Shown here: positions 1 through 7,849 of the stretch, in pieces | Position numbering within the stretch: the stretch's first letter is position 1 | How the letters are laid out: each line of letters begins with the position of its first letter | NCBI RefSeq assembly: GCF_013408795.1 | Contig: NZ_JACCCC010000001.1 | Location: 5,456,001-5,520,000, forward strand | DNA from: Spinactinospora alkalitolerans | GTDB lineage: Bacteria > Actinomycetota > Actinomycetes > Streptosporangiales > Streptosporangiaceae | DNA: 64,000 nucleotides | Direction: 5' to 3' | Made by a program: the position numbers and the translations under genes | The notes under the pieces: model-generated | Told to the model about the DNA's origin: nothing | Database searches by the model: none | What the model saw: only the letters and a program-made list of their open reading frames with translations

Positions 1-865
1 ATCCGGCCGCCTCCTCGCTGACCGGGTCGGCGGCCTGCGCCGTGTCCCCTTCCTCCGCCGCCTCCTCCGCGACGTCCTCGACCTCGGCCAACCGCTCGAT
101 GGCGGTGCGGACCAGCCGCCCGCGCCGCGCGAGGTAGCGCCGGGTGATGAAGTCGCGTTCCGGATGGTCCTTGAGCCAGCCCGCCCGTCGCCCACCACCG
201 CCCTCAATCGAGGCGCTCCGCGCCGCGGTTTCTCCTGCCGCTCGCAGCAGCTTGTCGACCTCCTCGCCGCTGACCCAGTAGTGCTTGGCGCCGTCGAGGA
301 CGGGCAGCAGCACGTACAGGTGGCTGAGCGCGTCGGCCAGCCGCTGCTCACCGGTGAGGGTGAGGGCGACGTAGCGGGAGTCGCCCCAGTCGGGCAGGCC
401 CGGGTCGAGCGGCACGGGTTCGGCCTCGACCTCCCAGCCCAGCGGCTCGAACATCCGCCGCGCCCGTTCGGCTCCGCCCCGGCACGGCACTGCGGGCAGC
501 TTCAGGACCAGCGGCAGGGCCGTCCCCGGCAGCTCGGGCCGCGCCGCGCACCTGCCCTTGAGCGCGGAGCGGAACACGTCGCCCAGCGCGACGGCGAACA
601 GCGATGACGCGGCGAACGGGCGGTCGTTGACGTACTGGGCGAGCGCGAAGTCGGGGCTGTTCGCCCCGCGCCGCGCCCGCAGCAGCGCCTGCGGGTCGAC
701 CTCCAGCAGCAGCGCGGCGGTGCACGCGTCCGGCCCCGCCTCGGGGTAGAACACGTGCGCGGTCCCGTAGGACTGCTCGAACCGCTGCACCCGGTCGGGA
801 TGCTTGTGCAGCAGGAACCCGAGGTCCGTCGCCGGCCGGTGCGTGGTGGAGATCGTCAGTAGCAC
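1..865 (-). CDS. hen1: 3'-terminal RNA ribose 2'-O-methyltransferase Hen1 (cut by window edge)
   Basis: The minus strand from a GTG at 865 translates without a stop to the window edge (288 codons). It opens VLLTISTTHRPATDLGFLLH, followed by a HVFYPEA segment, which I recognise as the N-terminal half of bacterial Hen1. That protein 2'-O-methylates the 3' end of cleaved RNA and works with the kinase-phosphatase-ligase Pnkp to repair ribotoxin-damaged RNA (family knowledge). The visible part is the N-terminal ligase-activating region plus the hinge; around residue 220 it reads GWLKDHPERDFITRRYL, where the methyltransferase half should begin. That domain and any pnkp gene lie outside the window. 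A palindrome AACCGG-AGA-CCGGTT at 881-895 lies 16 bp upstream of the start. The GTG is chosen because the Hen1 N-terminus aligns from there. Confidence 0.85.
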   Translation of the reverse strand, partial: MLLTISTTHRPATDLGFLLHKHPDRVQRFEQSYGTAHVFYPEAGPDACTAALLLEVDPQALLRARRGANSPDFALAQYVNDRPFAASSLFAVALGDVFRSALKGRCAARPELPGTALPLVLKLPAVPCRGGAERARRMFEPLGWEVEAEPVPLDPGLPDWGDSRYVALTLTGEQRLADALSHLYVLLPVLDGAKHYWVSGEEVDKLLRAAGETAARSASIEGGGGRRAGWLKDHPERDFITRRYLARRGRLVRTAIERLAEVEDVAEEAAEEGDTAQAADPVSEEAAG

Positions 866-880
866 GGCTCAAGTCTGACG

Positions 881-895
881 AACCGGAGACCGGTT
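881..895. promoter_or_regulatory. Operator-like palindrome upstream of hen1
   Basis: AACCGG-AGA-CCGGTT is a perfect inverted repeat with 6-bp arms. It lies 16-30 bp upstream of the hen1 start and next to a GATAAC stretch on the minus strand that could be part of a -10 region. Its position suits a repressor site. No cognate regulator is identified. Confidence 0.35.
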
Positions 896-1040
896 ATCGA
901 CCGATTTTCCCGCCCTGTGGACGACCGCGCCCAATCGCCCGCGCCCGCACAGAAGAGCGGTGCCTTACGAAGGCGACGAGCTTCGTCCGCGAACCGAACG
1001 GCGCCTGAGCTGGAGAGGTGGTCCAGGACCCGGTCGATGG

Positions 1041-1361
1041 TCACGGCTCGCTGTCGACGCCTTCTCCTCCGGGGGCAGGCATGCCGTGGATGCCTGCCTC
1101 AACGGCATCGGCCGTCATCTCGTCTAGCCGCGTCCTGCGCTTGTGGCTGCGGCGCCGCTTGTACGCCACGACCTCGTGCAGCGGTATCCGCCGACTCGAA
1201 CCGGGGCGGGAGGAGCCGATCTCCCCGTCGTCCAGCAGCTTGATCAGCGCCGACCGGGACACACCGAGCAGTCCAGCGGCTTCGCGGGTGGTCAGCTCCT
1301 GGTCGACCGGAACGACGGCAACGCGCAGAAGACAGGGCACCGCATTCTCACTTTCATGCAC
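1041..1361 (-). CDS. Excisionase/MerR-type helix-turn-helix protein, antitoxin-like
   Basis: A 106-residue protein with a single HTH of the excisionase/MerR-like class. The segment LTTREAAGLLGVSRSALIKL is the helix-turn-helix, followed by a short wing (SSRRIPLHEVVAYKRR). In actinobacteria small proteins of this shape are commonly the DNA-binding antitoxin upstream of a PIN-domain toxin (family knowledge). No PIN gene follows here: the next 180 bp hold only a 62-codon frame with no recognisable domain, and then hen1 begins. The listed start is a GTG at 1361; a GTG at 1340 is also possible and would free the upstream direct repeat to act as an operator. It could equally be an orphan regulator of hen1, which is read in the same direction just downstream. 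Confidence 0.7.
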   Translation of the reverse strand: MHESENAVPCLLRVAVVPVDQELTTREAAGLLGVSRSALIKLLDDGEIGSSRPGSSRRIPLHEVVAYKRRRSHKRRTRLDEMTADAVEAGIHGMPAPGGEGVDSEP

Positions 1362-1382
1362 GCTGCATTCTTGCTTTCATGC
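1342..1382. promoter_or_regulatory. Pair of 18-bp direct repeats at the HTH gene start
   Basis: The sequences at 1342-1359 and 1365-1382 match at 16 of 18 positions and begin 23 bp apart, about two helical turns. Each is also partly palindromic (GCAT ... ATGC). Their location over the start of the HTH gene suggests an autoregulatory operator, as is usual for antitoxin-type HTH proteins. This is an inference from position and symmetry. Confidence 0.5.
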
Positions 1383-1442
1383 CGGGACGATCGGATCCAC
1401 CCCCGTTACTTGCCGGAGGGCGGACCCGATGGTGCGTGGCCG

Positions 1443-2240
1443 CTATCCGACGACGCCCGGGAGCCGGGCGAGGAGGGCGATGCCGGAGACGACGGCGGCG
1501 TAGGGATCGTGGTTGACCGCTCCGTAGTCGGAGCCTCCTCCGGGGGAGGATGAGCAGCTCCCGGAGGGGTAGTAGGAGGCGTAGTAGTACGGGGAGTAGT
1601 TGTACCTTCCGTTGCCGGCGCGCATCTCGGCGAGGTTTCTGCCCTGGCGGGTCCACATCGCCTCTTGTTTGATCTGGGTGATGTCGTTGACCCCGCGCGG
1701 CGGGTCGGGCTTTTTGGTGTAGCCGCCCGGCAGCAGCAGGCCCGAGGGGTCGCTCCAGGTCGCCGGGTTGCCGTTGGCGTAGCCGTGCATCTGCTGCGGA
1801 TCGTCCAGGTTCATCACCGGGTCAACCGAGACGAACCGGCCGATCGTCGTGTCGTAGGCGCGGGCGCCCAGCCGGGTCAGGCCGGTCGAGCCGTCGACCG
1901 TGCCGCCGACGTAGCCCTTGTCACTGGGCCACTCTCCCGTGGACCCCCGATCGGCGCCGAACACCGTGAAGCGGCGCCGCACCGTCTCGCCGGTGTGGGC
2001 GTCGACGGCCATCTGGCCGGTGCCGCCGCCCTCTTCGGCCTCGCCGCCGGCGTCCTGGGTCATCGTCACGCCCTCGGTCCCCAGCGCCAGCTCCAGCTCG
2101 GCCAGATCAGGATTCTGCGCGGCCTCGGGCGTATGCACCACCAGCACCTGGGCGAAGCCGTCGACTCCGGCGGTGAGCACCAGGTCCACGTCGGAACGCG
2201 GATAAAGGCAGCGGAGAACACACAGCGGCGATAGTGGCAC
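1443..2240 (-). CDS. RHS repeat-associated core, C-terminal fragment
   Basis: A 265-codon frame carries the conserved RHS core end: GLTRLGARAYDTTIGRFVSV, then DP, then HGYANGNPATWSDPSG at about residues 128-167. RHS proteins are long YD-repeat shells that enclose a C-terminal toxin. Here the repeat shell is missing: an in-frame stop lies just upstream of a GTG at 2240, and the first 100 residues do not look like YD repeats. The variable tail after DPSG is about 100 residues, with a Tyr/Ser/Gly-rich stretch (NYSPYYYASYYPSG) and no toxin domain I can name. I read it as the 3' remnant of a deleted polymorphic-toxin gene. No immunity gene is evident next to it. Confidence 0.7.
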   Translation of the reverse strand: MPLSPLCVLRCLYPRSDVDLVLTAGVDGFAQVLVVHTPEAAQNPDLAELELALGTEGVTMTQDAGGEAEEGGGTGQMAVDAHTGETVRRRFTVFGADRGSTGEWPSDKGYVGGTVDGSTGLTRLGARAYDTTIGRFVSVDPVMNLDDPQQMHGYANGNPATWSDPSGLLLPGGYTKKPDPPRGVNDITQIKQEAMWTRQGRNLAEMRAGNGRYNYSPYYYASYYPSGSCSSSPGGGSDYGAVNHDPYAAVVSGIALLARLPGVVG

Positions 2241-2509
2241 AGATCACTTTGGAAACGTGAGCGGAAACCGAAAGGTTTCCTTCATGTGGTCTCACTTGGG
2301 AACATGAGAACTTCCTGAAAGTTCCATATCAGGTGGAAAACGACTTTTGGCCGACTGTGGGCCGTTCTCTCCTTTATCGGTGGTCGCGGTGCGCTGACCA
2401 GCGTGCATCGTGACGTAAAGTCACCCTCGACCGTTGGAACGCCACGGAGGGGCGGCGTGCGGGCACGAGTGGTCGGTGCCGACGCGCGCCCGCGAAAGGT
2501 GAGGGTTCG
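2241..2509. other. AT-richer spacer with short hairpins upstream of the 2510 gene
   Basis: This spacer is visibly richer in A and T than the flanking genes. It holds two short perfect hairpins: GGAAACC-GAAA-GGTTTCC at 2263-2280, and GAACTT-CCTGA-AAGTTC near 2310. A GTGAGGG stretch 4 nt before the ATG at 2510 is the likely ribosome-binding site. Promoters of the rightward pair probably lie here, but I could not assign -35 and -10 boxes with confidence. Confidence 0.4.
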
Positions 2510-3367
2510 ATGCGGGTTGACGTCAGTCGTGTCGTCGCCGGGGACGTACTGGAGCTGGAGTTGCTCGACCCGTCTGACGGGGACGCCCGGGTGGTCCTGC
2601 TCCCGACCGGTAAGAACAAGGACGCCTGCGAACCGGTGTCGCTGCCGGTCAGCGTGGCGGGGACACGGGCGCGGGCCGAGCTCGGCCCGGTCGGCGTCGC
2701 CGCGGGGACGTGGGCGGTGCGCTGGGTCGGCGCCGACGGCGCGCAGCGGCCGGTCCTGACCGCCGACCCCTGCTACGACGCCGCCGAGCGGCGCGCGCAG
2801 GCCGCTCGCCCGGCCGAGCGGGAGTTCCTGGCCGTGCGGACGGCGACGGGCCGACTGCGGATCCGCGTGCGCTCCGTGAAGCCCTACGCCCAGGTCGACC
2901 GGGTCGACACCGCATCGGAGCAGGTGACGCTGTCGGGTCGCCTCGCCCGCACGGCGGCACCGGACGGGGCGGGCGGCGCGGAGCTGGTGGCCCGGCAGCG
3001 CGACCTGGACGGCGAACTCGTCGTTCCGGTGACGTTGAGCGACGGCGAGTTCCTGTGCACGATCCCGCTGGCCCCGCTGTCACGGGCCCACGACCACGGG
3101 CGCCACCACAACGAGTGGGACCTGTGGCTGCGGCTGCCCGGGCAGGACCGCGAACTGCGGCTGGGCTCCCACAGCGACGACATCGTCGGCAAGAAGGGCC
3201 GGATCGGCTACCCCGGGGTGCTGGTGCAGACCCCGGACGCACCCCTGCGCTTCCGGCCCTACTACACCGACAAGGACAACCTCACCGTCCTCGCCGTCCG
3301 CGAATCCGACGGGACGACCGACGACGGTGCCGACCAGGCCGACGAGTCGGACTTCGAGGTGGCCTGA
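2510..3367 (+). CDS. Unrecognised protein paired with a glycosyltransferase
   Basis: A 285-residue soluble protein with no signal peptide or membrane segment. It is predicted mostly beta by its alternating hydrophobic pattern, with two similar halves in style (ELELLDPSDGDARVVLLP early, GRLRIRVRSVKPYAQVDRVD in the middle). It ends in a short acidic tail. A GTGAGGG ribosome-binding site precedes the ATG. Its stop is 3 nt before the GTG of the downstream GT4 glycosyltransferase, so the two are almost certainly co-translated. Similar companions occur next to cell-surface polymer glycosyltransferases in actinomycetes, so a role in wall glycopolymer synthesis is a guess from context. I do not recognise a catalytic motif. 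Confidence 0.8.
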   Translation: MRVDVSRVVAGDVLELELLDPSDGDARVVLLPTGKNKDACEPVSLPVSVAGTRARAELGPVGVAAGTWAVRWVGADGAQRPVLTADPCYDAAERRAQAARPAEREFLAVRTATGRLRIRVRSVKPYAQVDRVDTASEQVTLSGRLARTAAPDGAGGAELVARQRDLDGELVVPVTLSDGEFLCTIPLAPLSRAHDHGRHHNEWDLWLRLPGQDRELRLGSHSDDIVGKKGRIGYPGVLVQTPDAPLRFRPYYTDKDNLTVLAVRESDGTTDDGADQADESDFEVA

Positions 3368-3370
3368 CCC

Positions 3371-4570
3371 GTGAAGATCACCTTCCTCATCGGCAACGTC
3401 TACGGCATGGGCGGCACGATCCGCACCACCACGAATCTGGCCAATAATCTGGTCAAACGGCACGACGTCGAGATCGTCAGCATGGCGCAGAACGCCCATG
3501 AGCCCTTCTTCCAGATCAGCCCCGAGGTCCGGCTGCGCTCCCTGGCCCACAACCGGAGCTGGGCCGACCGCCCCGACCCCGGCCCCCGAGCCCGCGAGCT
3601 CGAACTCCAGCCGTCCGGCAACGTCCCGGCCAGCGAGAACAACCTGCACTCGTTCTTCAACGCCCACAGCGACGCCGTTCTCCGCGATTACCTCTCCAAG
3701 CTCGACAGCGACGTCGTCATCGCCACGCGGCCCGGGCTGAACTCCCTGCTCGCCCAGTGGGGGCCGAAGAAGGCCGTATGCATCGGCCAGGAGCACCTCA
3801 ACCTCGGCCAGCAGCCCGACGACGTCAAGGAGCACATCCGCGCCCACCACACCCGGCTCGACGGCCTCACCGTGCTGACCGACTCCGACCGGCGGGACTA
3901 CACCGACTTCCTGGGCAAGGACGGCGGCTGGGTCACCACCATGCCCAACCCGCTGCCCGACGGCTTCCACGCCCGATCCCGGCTGACCAACCCGATCATC
4001 GCCACGGCCGGGCGGCTGATCTGGGTCAAGCAGTACCCCAAGCTGGTCGAGGCGTTCGCCTCCGTGGCCGACAAGCACCCGGAATGGCAGTTGCGCATCT
4101 ACGGGCGCGGCATCGAGCGCGCCGGCATCCGCGCGGCCGTCGACCGCCTTGGCCTGAACAACAACGTCGTCCTCATGGGGCGCAACCCCGACATCACCTC
4201 GGAGTTCGCCAAGGCGTCCGTCGTCGCGGTGAGTTCGCGGCAGGAGGGCTTCGGGATGACCATCCTGGAGTCCTTCGCCGCCAGCGTCCCGGTCGTCAGC
4301 TTCGACTGCCCCTACGGCCCCCGAGAACTCATCACGCACGGGCACGACGGGCTGCTGGTGGCCGACCAGGACGTCGACGCCCTCGCCGCCGGGCTGCTGC
4401 GCCTGGTCGAGGACGCCGACGAGCGGCGCCGTCTGGGCGGCAACGCCCGGGACAAGGCCGCCGCGTTCCACATCGACTCCGTCACCGAACGCTGGGAGGC
4501 CTACCTCTCCCGGCTGGTGGCCGAGAAGCGCAGGGCAGGCGGTCTGCGCCGGTTCCTGCCCTGGTCCTGA
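3371..4570 (+). CDS. Glycosyltransferase family 4 (GT-B fold)
   Basis: 399 residues from a GTG three bases after the upstream stop. The N-terminal Rossmann half starts MKITFLIGNVYGMGGTIRTT with the glycine-rich acceptor loop. The C-terminal half contains AGRLIWVKQYPKLVEAF and the EX7E nucleotide-sugar signature in QEGFGMTILESFAASVPVVS, about residues 285-305. These are hallmarks of retaining GT4 enzymes such as those making teichoic-acid-like or other surface glycans. Donor and acceptor cannot be read from sequence. No membrane segment is present, so it should act at the cytoplasmic face. The stop is followed after 5 bp by a family A intergenic repeat that runs to the convergent glpD gene. 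Confidence 0.9.
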   Translation: MKITFLIGNVYGMGGTIRTTTNLANNLVKRHDVEIVSMAQNAHEPFFQISPEVRLRSLAHNRSWADRPDPGPRARELELQPSGNVPASENNLHSFFNAHSDAVLRDYLSKLDSDVVIATRPGLNSLLAQWGPKKAVCIGQEHLNLGQQPDDVKEHIRAHHTRLDGLTVLTDSDRRDYTDFLGKDGGWVTTMPNPLPDGFHARSRLTNPIIATAGRLIWVKQYPKLVEAFASVADKHPEWQLRIYGRGIERAGIRAAVDRLGLNNNVVLMGRNPDITSEFAKASVVAVSSRQEGFGMTILESFAASVPVVSFDCPYGPRELITHGHDGLLVADQDVDALAAGLLRLVEDADERRRLGGNARDKAAAFHIDSVTERWEAYLSRLVAEKRRAGGLRRFLPWS

Positions 4571-4575
4571 CCTCG

Positions 4576-4961
4576 CCGATCTTGATCTTGGGTTTCAACC
4601 TCGGCCCCGGGATGAAGTAGGCGCGCGGGTGGGTCCCCTCCACCTCGACCCCAGGGGACCGTGAAGGTCGGCCCCAGGAGTGAGGGCGCGCGGGTGGGCG
4701 ATTCTCTCGCGTGGCCGAAGGCCCCATAGACGGAAAATCGCCCTCCCACGCGCGAAGCGCACGCCGACACCCTGGGCACAGACCGACACCCCGGTTTCGG
4801 CCCGGCGCCCAAGCAGGCGGCGTGGGCTGCGCGGCGCCGGGGCGATCCCTGTAGGGGGCCTACGGCCACACGAGAGGATCGCCCGGTCACCGCGGATCCC
4901 TCCTGTGGTTGAGGCTTCAAAACCCCCAGTGGTCGAGGTTGAAACTCACGGTCAAGATCGG
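4576..4961 (-). repeat. Intergenic repeat family A, copy 1 (full length, with terminal inverted repeats)
   Basis: A 386-bp block between the stops of the glycosyltransferase (4570) and glpD (4968). Its outer 31 bp at 4576-4606 and 4931-4961 are inverted copies matching at 27 positions. Inside are two stem-loop modules. One has arms near 4693-4703 and 4736-4749 around GGCCGAAGGCC (4713-4723). The other has arms GGGCGATCC (4840-4848) and GGATCGCCC (4876-4884) around GGCCTACGGCC (4857-4867). Its reverse complement aligns closely with copy 4 (43738-44330) and partly with copies 2 and 3. It has no coding frame resembling a protein. No clear target duplication is seen. Confidence 0.8.
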
Positions 4962-4967
4962 CGCCGG

Positions 4968-6692
4968 TCAGCTCACCCTCATGCTGCGGGTCTCGGGGAC
5001 GATGTCGGGGGCGCCGTGCTGGACGGCGTCGGCCTCGTGGTCGCTGTCCTGCTCCTGGGCGGCGCGCTCGGCCTCGATGCGTTTGCGGTAGTACTCGGCC
5101 TCGCGCTTGACCTGCTCGTCGTCCCAGCCCAGGGGCCCGGCCATCAGCCGGGCGGCCTCCTCGGCCACCGCGAGGCCGCGGTCCCAGGTCTCGATCGAGA
5201 CGTGCGTGCGGCGCGACAGCACGTCGTCGAGGTGGCGCGCGCCCTCGTGGAGGACCGCGTAGACGACATCGGCGCGCAGGTAGTCGTCGGCGCCGGTCAG
5301 CGGCTCCTTCAGGTCGGGGCGCTCGGCGATGAGCGCGAGGACCTCGTGGACCATCGACCCGTAGCGGCGCAGCAGGTGCTGGACCCGTGACACGTGCACG
5401 CCGGACTCGCGGGCGAGCTTCCTGCGCTGGTTCCACAGCGCCGCGAAGCCGTCGGCCCCGGCCAGCGGCACCCTGTCGGTGACCGACTCCGGAACGCCGC
5501 CGCCGAGCCCGTGCGCGACCGCGTCGACGGCGTCCTTGGCCATGACCCGGTAGGTGGTGTACTTGCCGCCGGCGATCAGCACCAGGCCCGGAACGGGGTG
5601 GGCGACGGTGTGCTCCCGCGACAGCTTGGAGGTCTCGTCGGACTCCCCCGACAGCAGCGGGCGCAGCCCCGCGTACACGCCCTCAACGTCGTCCCTGGTC
5701 AACGGCACCCGCAGCACCTGGTTGACGTGGTCGAGGACGTAGTCGATGTCGGTGCGGCTGGCCGCGGGGTGCGCCTTGTCCAGGTCCCAGGAGGTGTCGG
5801 TGGTGCCGATGATCCAGTGCCGCCCCCACGGGATGACGAACAGCACGCTCTTCTCGGTGCGCAGGATCAGACCCGACGACGCCTGGACCCGGTCGCGCGG
5901 CACGACGAGATGGATCCCCTTGGACGCGCTGACGTGGATCTGGCCGCGCCCGCCGACCATCTCCTGGATGTCGTCGGTCCACACGCCGGCGGCGTTGACC
6001 ACCTGCTTGGCCCGGATCTCGAACTCCTCGCCGGACTCCAGGTCCTGCGCCTTCGCCCCGGTGACGTGCTCGCCCTCGCGCAGGAACCCGACCGCCTGCA
6101 CGCGCGAGGCGATGCGCGCCCCGAAGGAGGCGGCCGTGCGCAGCAGGGTCACGACGTAGCGGGCGTCGTCGACCTGGGCGTCCCAGTACTGCACCGCCCC
6201 GACGAACGCGTCGCGGCGCAGCGCCGGGAAGATCCGCATGGCTCCCCCGCGCGTGAGGTGCCGGTGGTGCGGCAGGCCGCGGGAGGTACCCATGGTCATG
6301 GACAGCGTGTCGTAGAGCGCGACCCCGGCGCCGATGTAGGGGCGCTCCCAGTGCTTGGTGAACGGGAACAGGAACGGAACCGGCCGCACCAGGTGCGGGG
6401 CCAGGCGCTGCAGCAGCAGCCCGCGCTCCGTCAGCGCCTCGCGGACCAGCTCGAAGTCCAACTGCTCCAGGTAGCGCAGGCCGCCGTGGATCAGCTTGCT
6501 GGACCTGCTGGAGGTGCCCGCGGCGAAGTCGCGGGCCTCGATCAGCCCCACGGACAGCCCGCGCGACACGGCGTCCAGCGCAACGCCGGCGCCGACGACG
6601 CCGCCGCCCACCACCAGGACGTCGAGCTCGTTCTCCGCCATGTGCGCGAGCGCGCCGGCGCGCTCTTCGGGCCCCATACGCGCTGCCGTCAT
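4968..6692 (-). CDS. glpD: Aerobic glycerol-3-phosphate dehydrogenase (FAD)
   Basis: 574 residues. An N-terminal FAD-binding dinucleotide fold (VVGGGVVGAGVALDAVSRG, residues 27-45) is followed by the family motif SSRSSKLIHGGLRYLEQLDF. A later GGKYTTYRVMAKDAVD segment and a C-terminal helical cap complete the GlpD/GlpA architecture. The enzyme oxidises sn-glycerol 3-phosphate to dihydroxyacetone phosphate and passes electrons to quinones at the membrane. There is no glpF or glpK beside it. The start ATG at 6692 has GGAAGG about 10 nt upstream. The gene converges on the glycosyltransferase, and its stop sits 7 bp from repeat family A copy 1. The upstream spacer (6693-6837) contains a TATACC stretch that could be a -10 box. 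Confidence 0.95.
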   Translation of the reverse strand: MTAARMGPEERAGALAHMAENELDVLVVGGGVVGAGVALDAVSRGLSVGLIEARDFAAGTSSRSSKLIHGGLRYLEQLDFELVREALTERGLLLQRLAPHLVRPVPFLFPFTKHWERPYIGAGVALYDTLSMTMGTSRGLPHHRHLTRGGAMRIFPALRRDAFVGAVQYWDAQVDDARYVVTLLRTAASFGARIASRVQAVGFLREGEHVTGAKAQDLESGEEFEIRAKQVVNAAGVWTDDIQEMVGGRGQIHVSASKGIHLVVPRDRVQASSGLILRTEKSVLFVIPWGRHWIIGTTDTSWDLDKAHPAASRTDIDYVLDHVNQVLRVPLTRDDVEGVYAGLRPLLSGESDETSKLSREHTVAHPVPGLVLIAGGKYTTYRVMAKDAVDAVAHGLGGGVPESVTDRVPLAGADGFAALWNQRRKLARESGVHVSRVQHLLRRYGSMVHEVLALIAERPDLKEPLTGADDYLRADVVYAVLHEGARHLDDVLSRRTHVSIETWDRGLAVAEEAARLMAGPLGWDDEQVKREAEYYRKRIEAERAAQEQDSDHEADAVQHGAPDIVPETRSMRVS

Positions 6693-6837
6693 CTCATGCC
6701 CTTCCGAGACGGGTACCTACCCAGCCGATTACCCAATTTCGTGCGGATCCATCAGGGTATATCGCGGAGTGACGAGTACCTCACGCATCGGCGGCGCGTC
6801 GGGGAGACCGTCCGGTGCCGCGGCGGTCGGCGCTGGG

Positions 6838-7725
6838 TCAGCCCGCCTCGTAGGCGTAGTCCTTGGCGATGCCCAGGACCTCCTCGGCGTAGTCCTCGGA
6901 CTCGTTGTAGGACAGGATCGCCGACCACCAGCCGTCGGAGGTGGTGAGGTCGCGCCCCTCGGCGCACAGGTAGCGGGCCGCGCTCAGCGAGGCGTCGTCG
7001 ATGTTGTGCGGGTCGGCCGTGCCGTCCCCGTTGGCGTCGGCCGCCCAGATGTCCCAGGTCGTCGGGATGAACTGCATCGGGCCGACCGCCCTGTCCCACT
7101 CGGTGTCGCCGTCGAGCTCGCCGCCGTCGGTGTCGCGGATGGCGACGGTGTTGTTGGAGCCGTCGAGGGGGATGCCGATGACCTCGACGCTGGTGCGCCC
7201 GTCGGAGCCGAGCTCGCCGCCGGCGTAGGTGCCGTGGTGCGACTCCACCGAACCGACCGCGGCCAGCGTGGGCCAGGAGATCCGGCAGTCCGGCTGCTCG
7301 GCCATCAGGTGCAGTTGCGCTTCGGCGTAGCCCTGGAGCCCGCGGCGCGGGATCCCGGTCGCCGCCGAGACCCGGTCCAGCCACTCCGGGTCGGGCTCGG
7401 TGAGGTAGGCGGTCCCGTCCGGTGACGGGCGGGTGTCGCCCCGGCCGCCGGCCCGGTCCCCTGCCGCCTCGGAGGCTTCCTCCGTGGAGCCGGGCACCGT
7501 GTCGATCAGCCCGCCCTTCTCCCGCGGGCCGGGCGGCAGGGCCTGGGGGGCCGCCGGATCCGCCACGCCGGCGACCGCGCCAAGGATTCCGCCCGTCACG
7601 CCGACCGTGGCCAGCACCGCTGCGCCCGCCATGACCACGGGTCGCCAGGGGGCGGAGGGGATCTTGTCATCCGGAGCGCTTCCGGGGCCTCGCTCCATGT
7701 CGTCGGCAGGGGGAGAGACGGTCAC
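6838..7725 (-). CDS. Membrane-anchored lytic murein transglycosylase
   Basis: 295 residues from a GTG at 7725, chosen because GAGG lies 5 nt upstream; a longer open frame upstream only reads through a noncoding repeat. Residues 30-53 form one membrane segment, then a low-complexity linker leads to a lysozyme-like SLT/MltB-type domain. The segment AAVGSVESHHGTYAG contains the likely catalytic Glu at about 161, and RAVGPMQFIPTTWDIW and NIDDASLSAARYLC are the usual conserved substrate-cleft segments. Such enzymes cleave the MurNAc-GlcNAc bond of peptidoglycan with 1,6-anhydro formation. The topology puts the catalytic domain outside the cell. The gene stands alone between glpD and guaB3. Confidence 0.88.
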   Translation of the reverse strand: MTVSPPADDMERGPGSAPDDKIPSAPWRPVVMAGAAVLATVGVTGGILGAVAGVADPAAPQALPPGPREKGGLIDTVPGSTEEASEAAGDRAGGRGDTRPSPDGTAYLTEPDPEWLDRVSAATGIPRRGLQGYAEAQLHLMAEQPDCRISWPTLAAVGSVESHHGTYAGGELGSDGRTSVEVIGIPLDGSNNTVAIRDTDGGELDGDTEWDRAVGPMQFIPTTWDIWAADANGDGTADPHNIDDASLSAARYLCAEGRDLTTSDGWWSAILSYNESEDYAEEVLGIAKDYAYEAG

Positions 7726-7849
7726 GGACACCTCAACTCGTGACGGGGGCACTCGGCGCGGAGAGGGCGGACACGGTCGACCGGGGAACAACCTACTGGA
7801 CGGGGCCGGGCCGGCACAGACCCGTGCGCCGTCGCGTTCTTCGCGGATC

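Noticed and set aside
856-1044. 62-codon frame between the HTH gene and hen1, coupled by GTGA
   Set aside because: The product has no recognisable domain, its end overlaps the hen1 start, and composition looks random. The coupling overlap alone is not enough to call a toxin partner.
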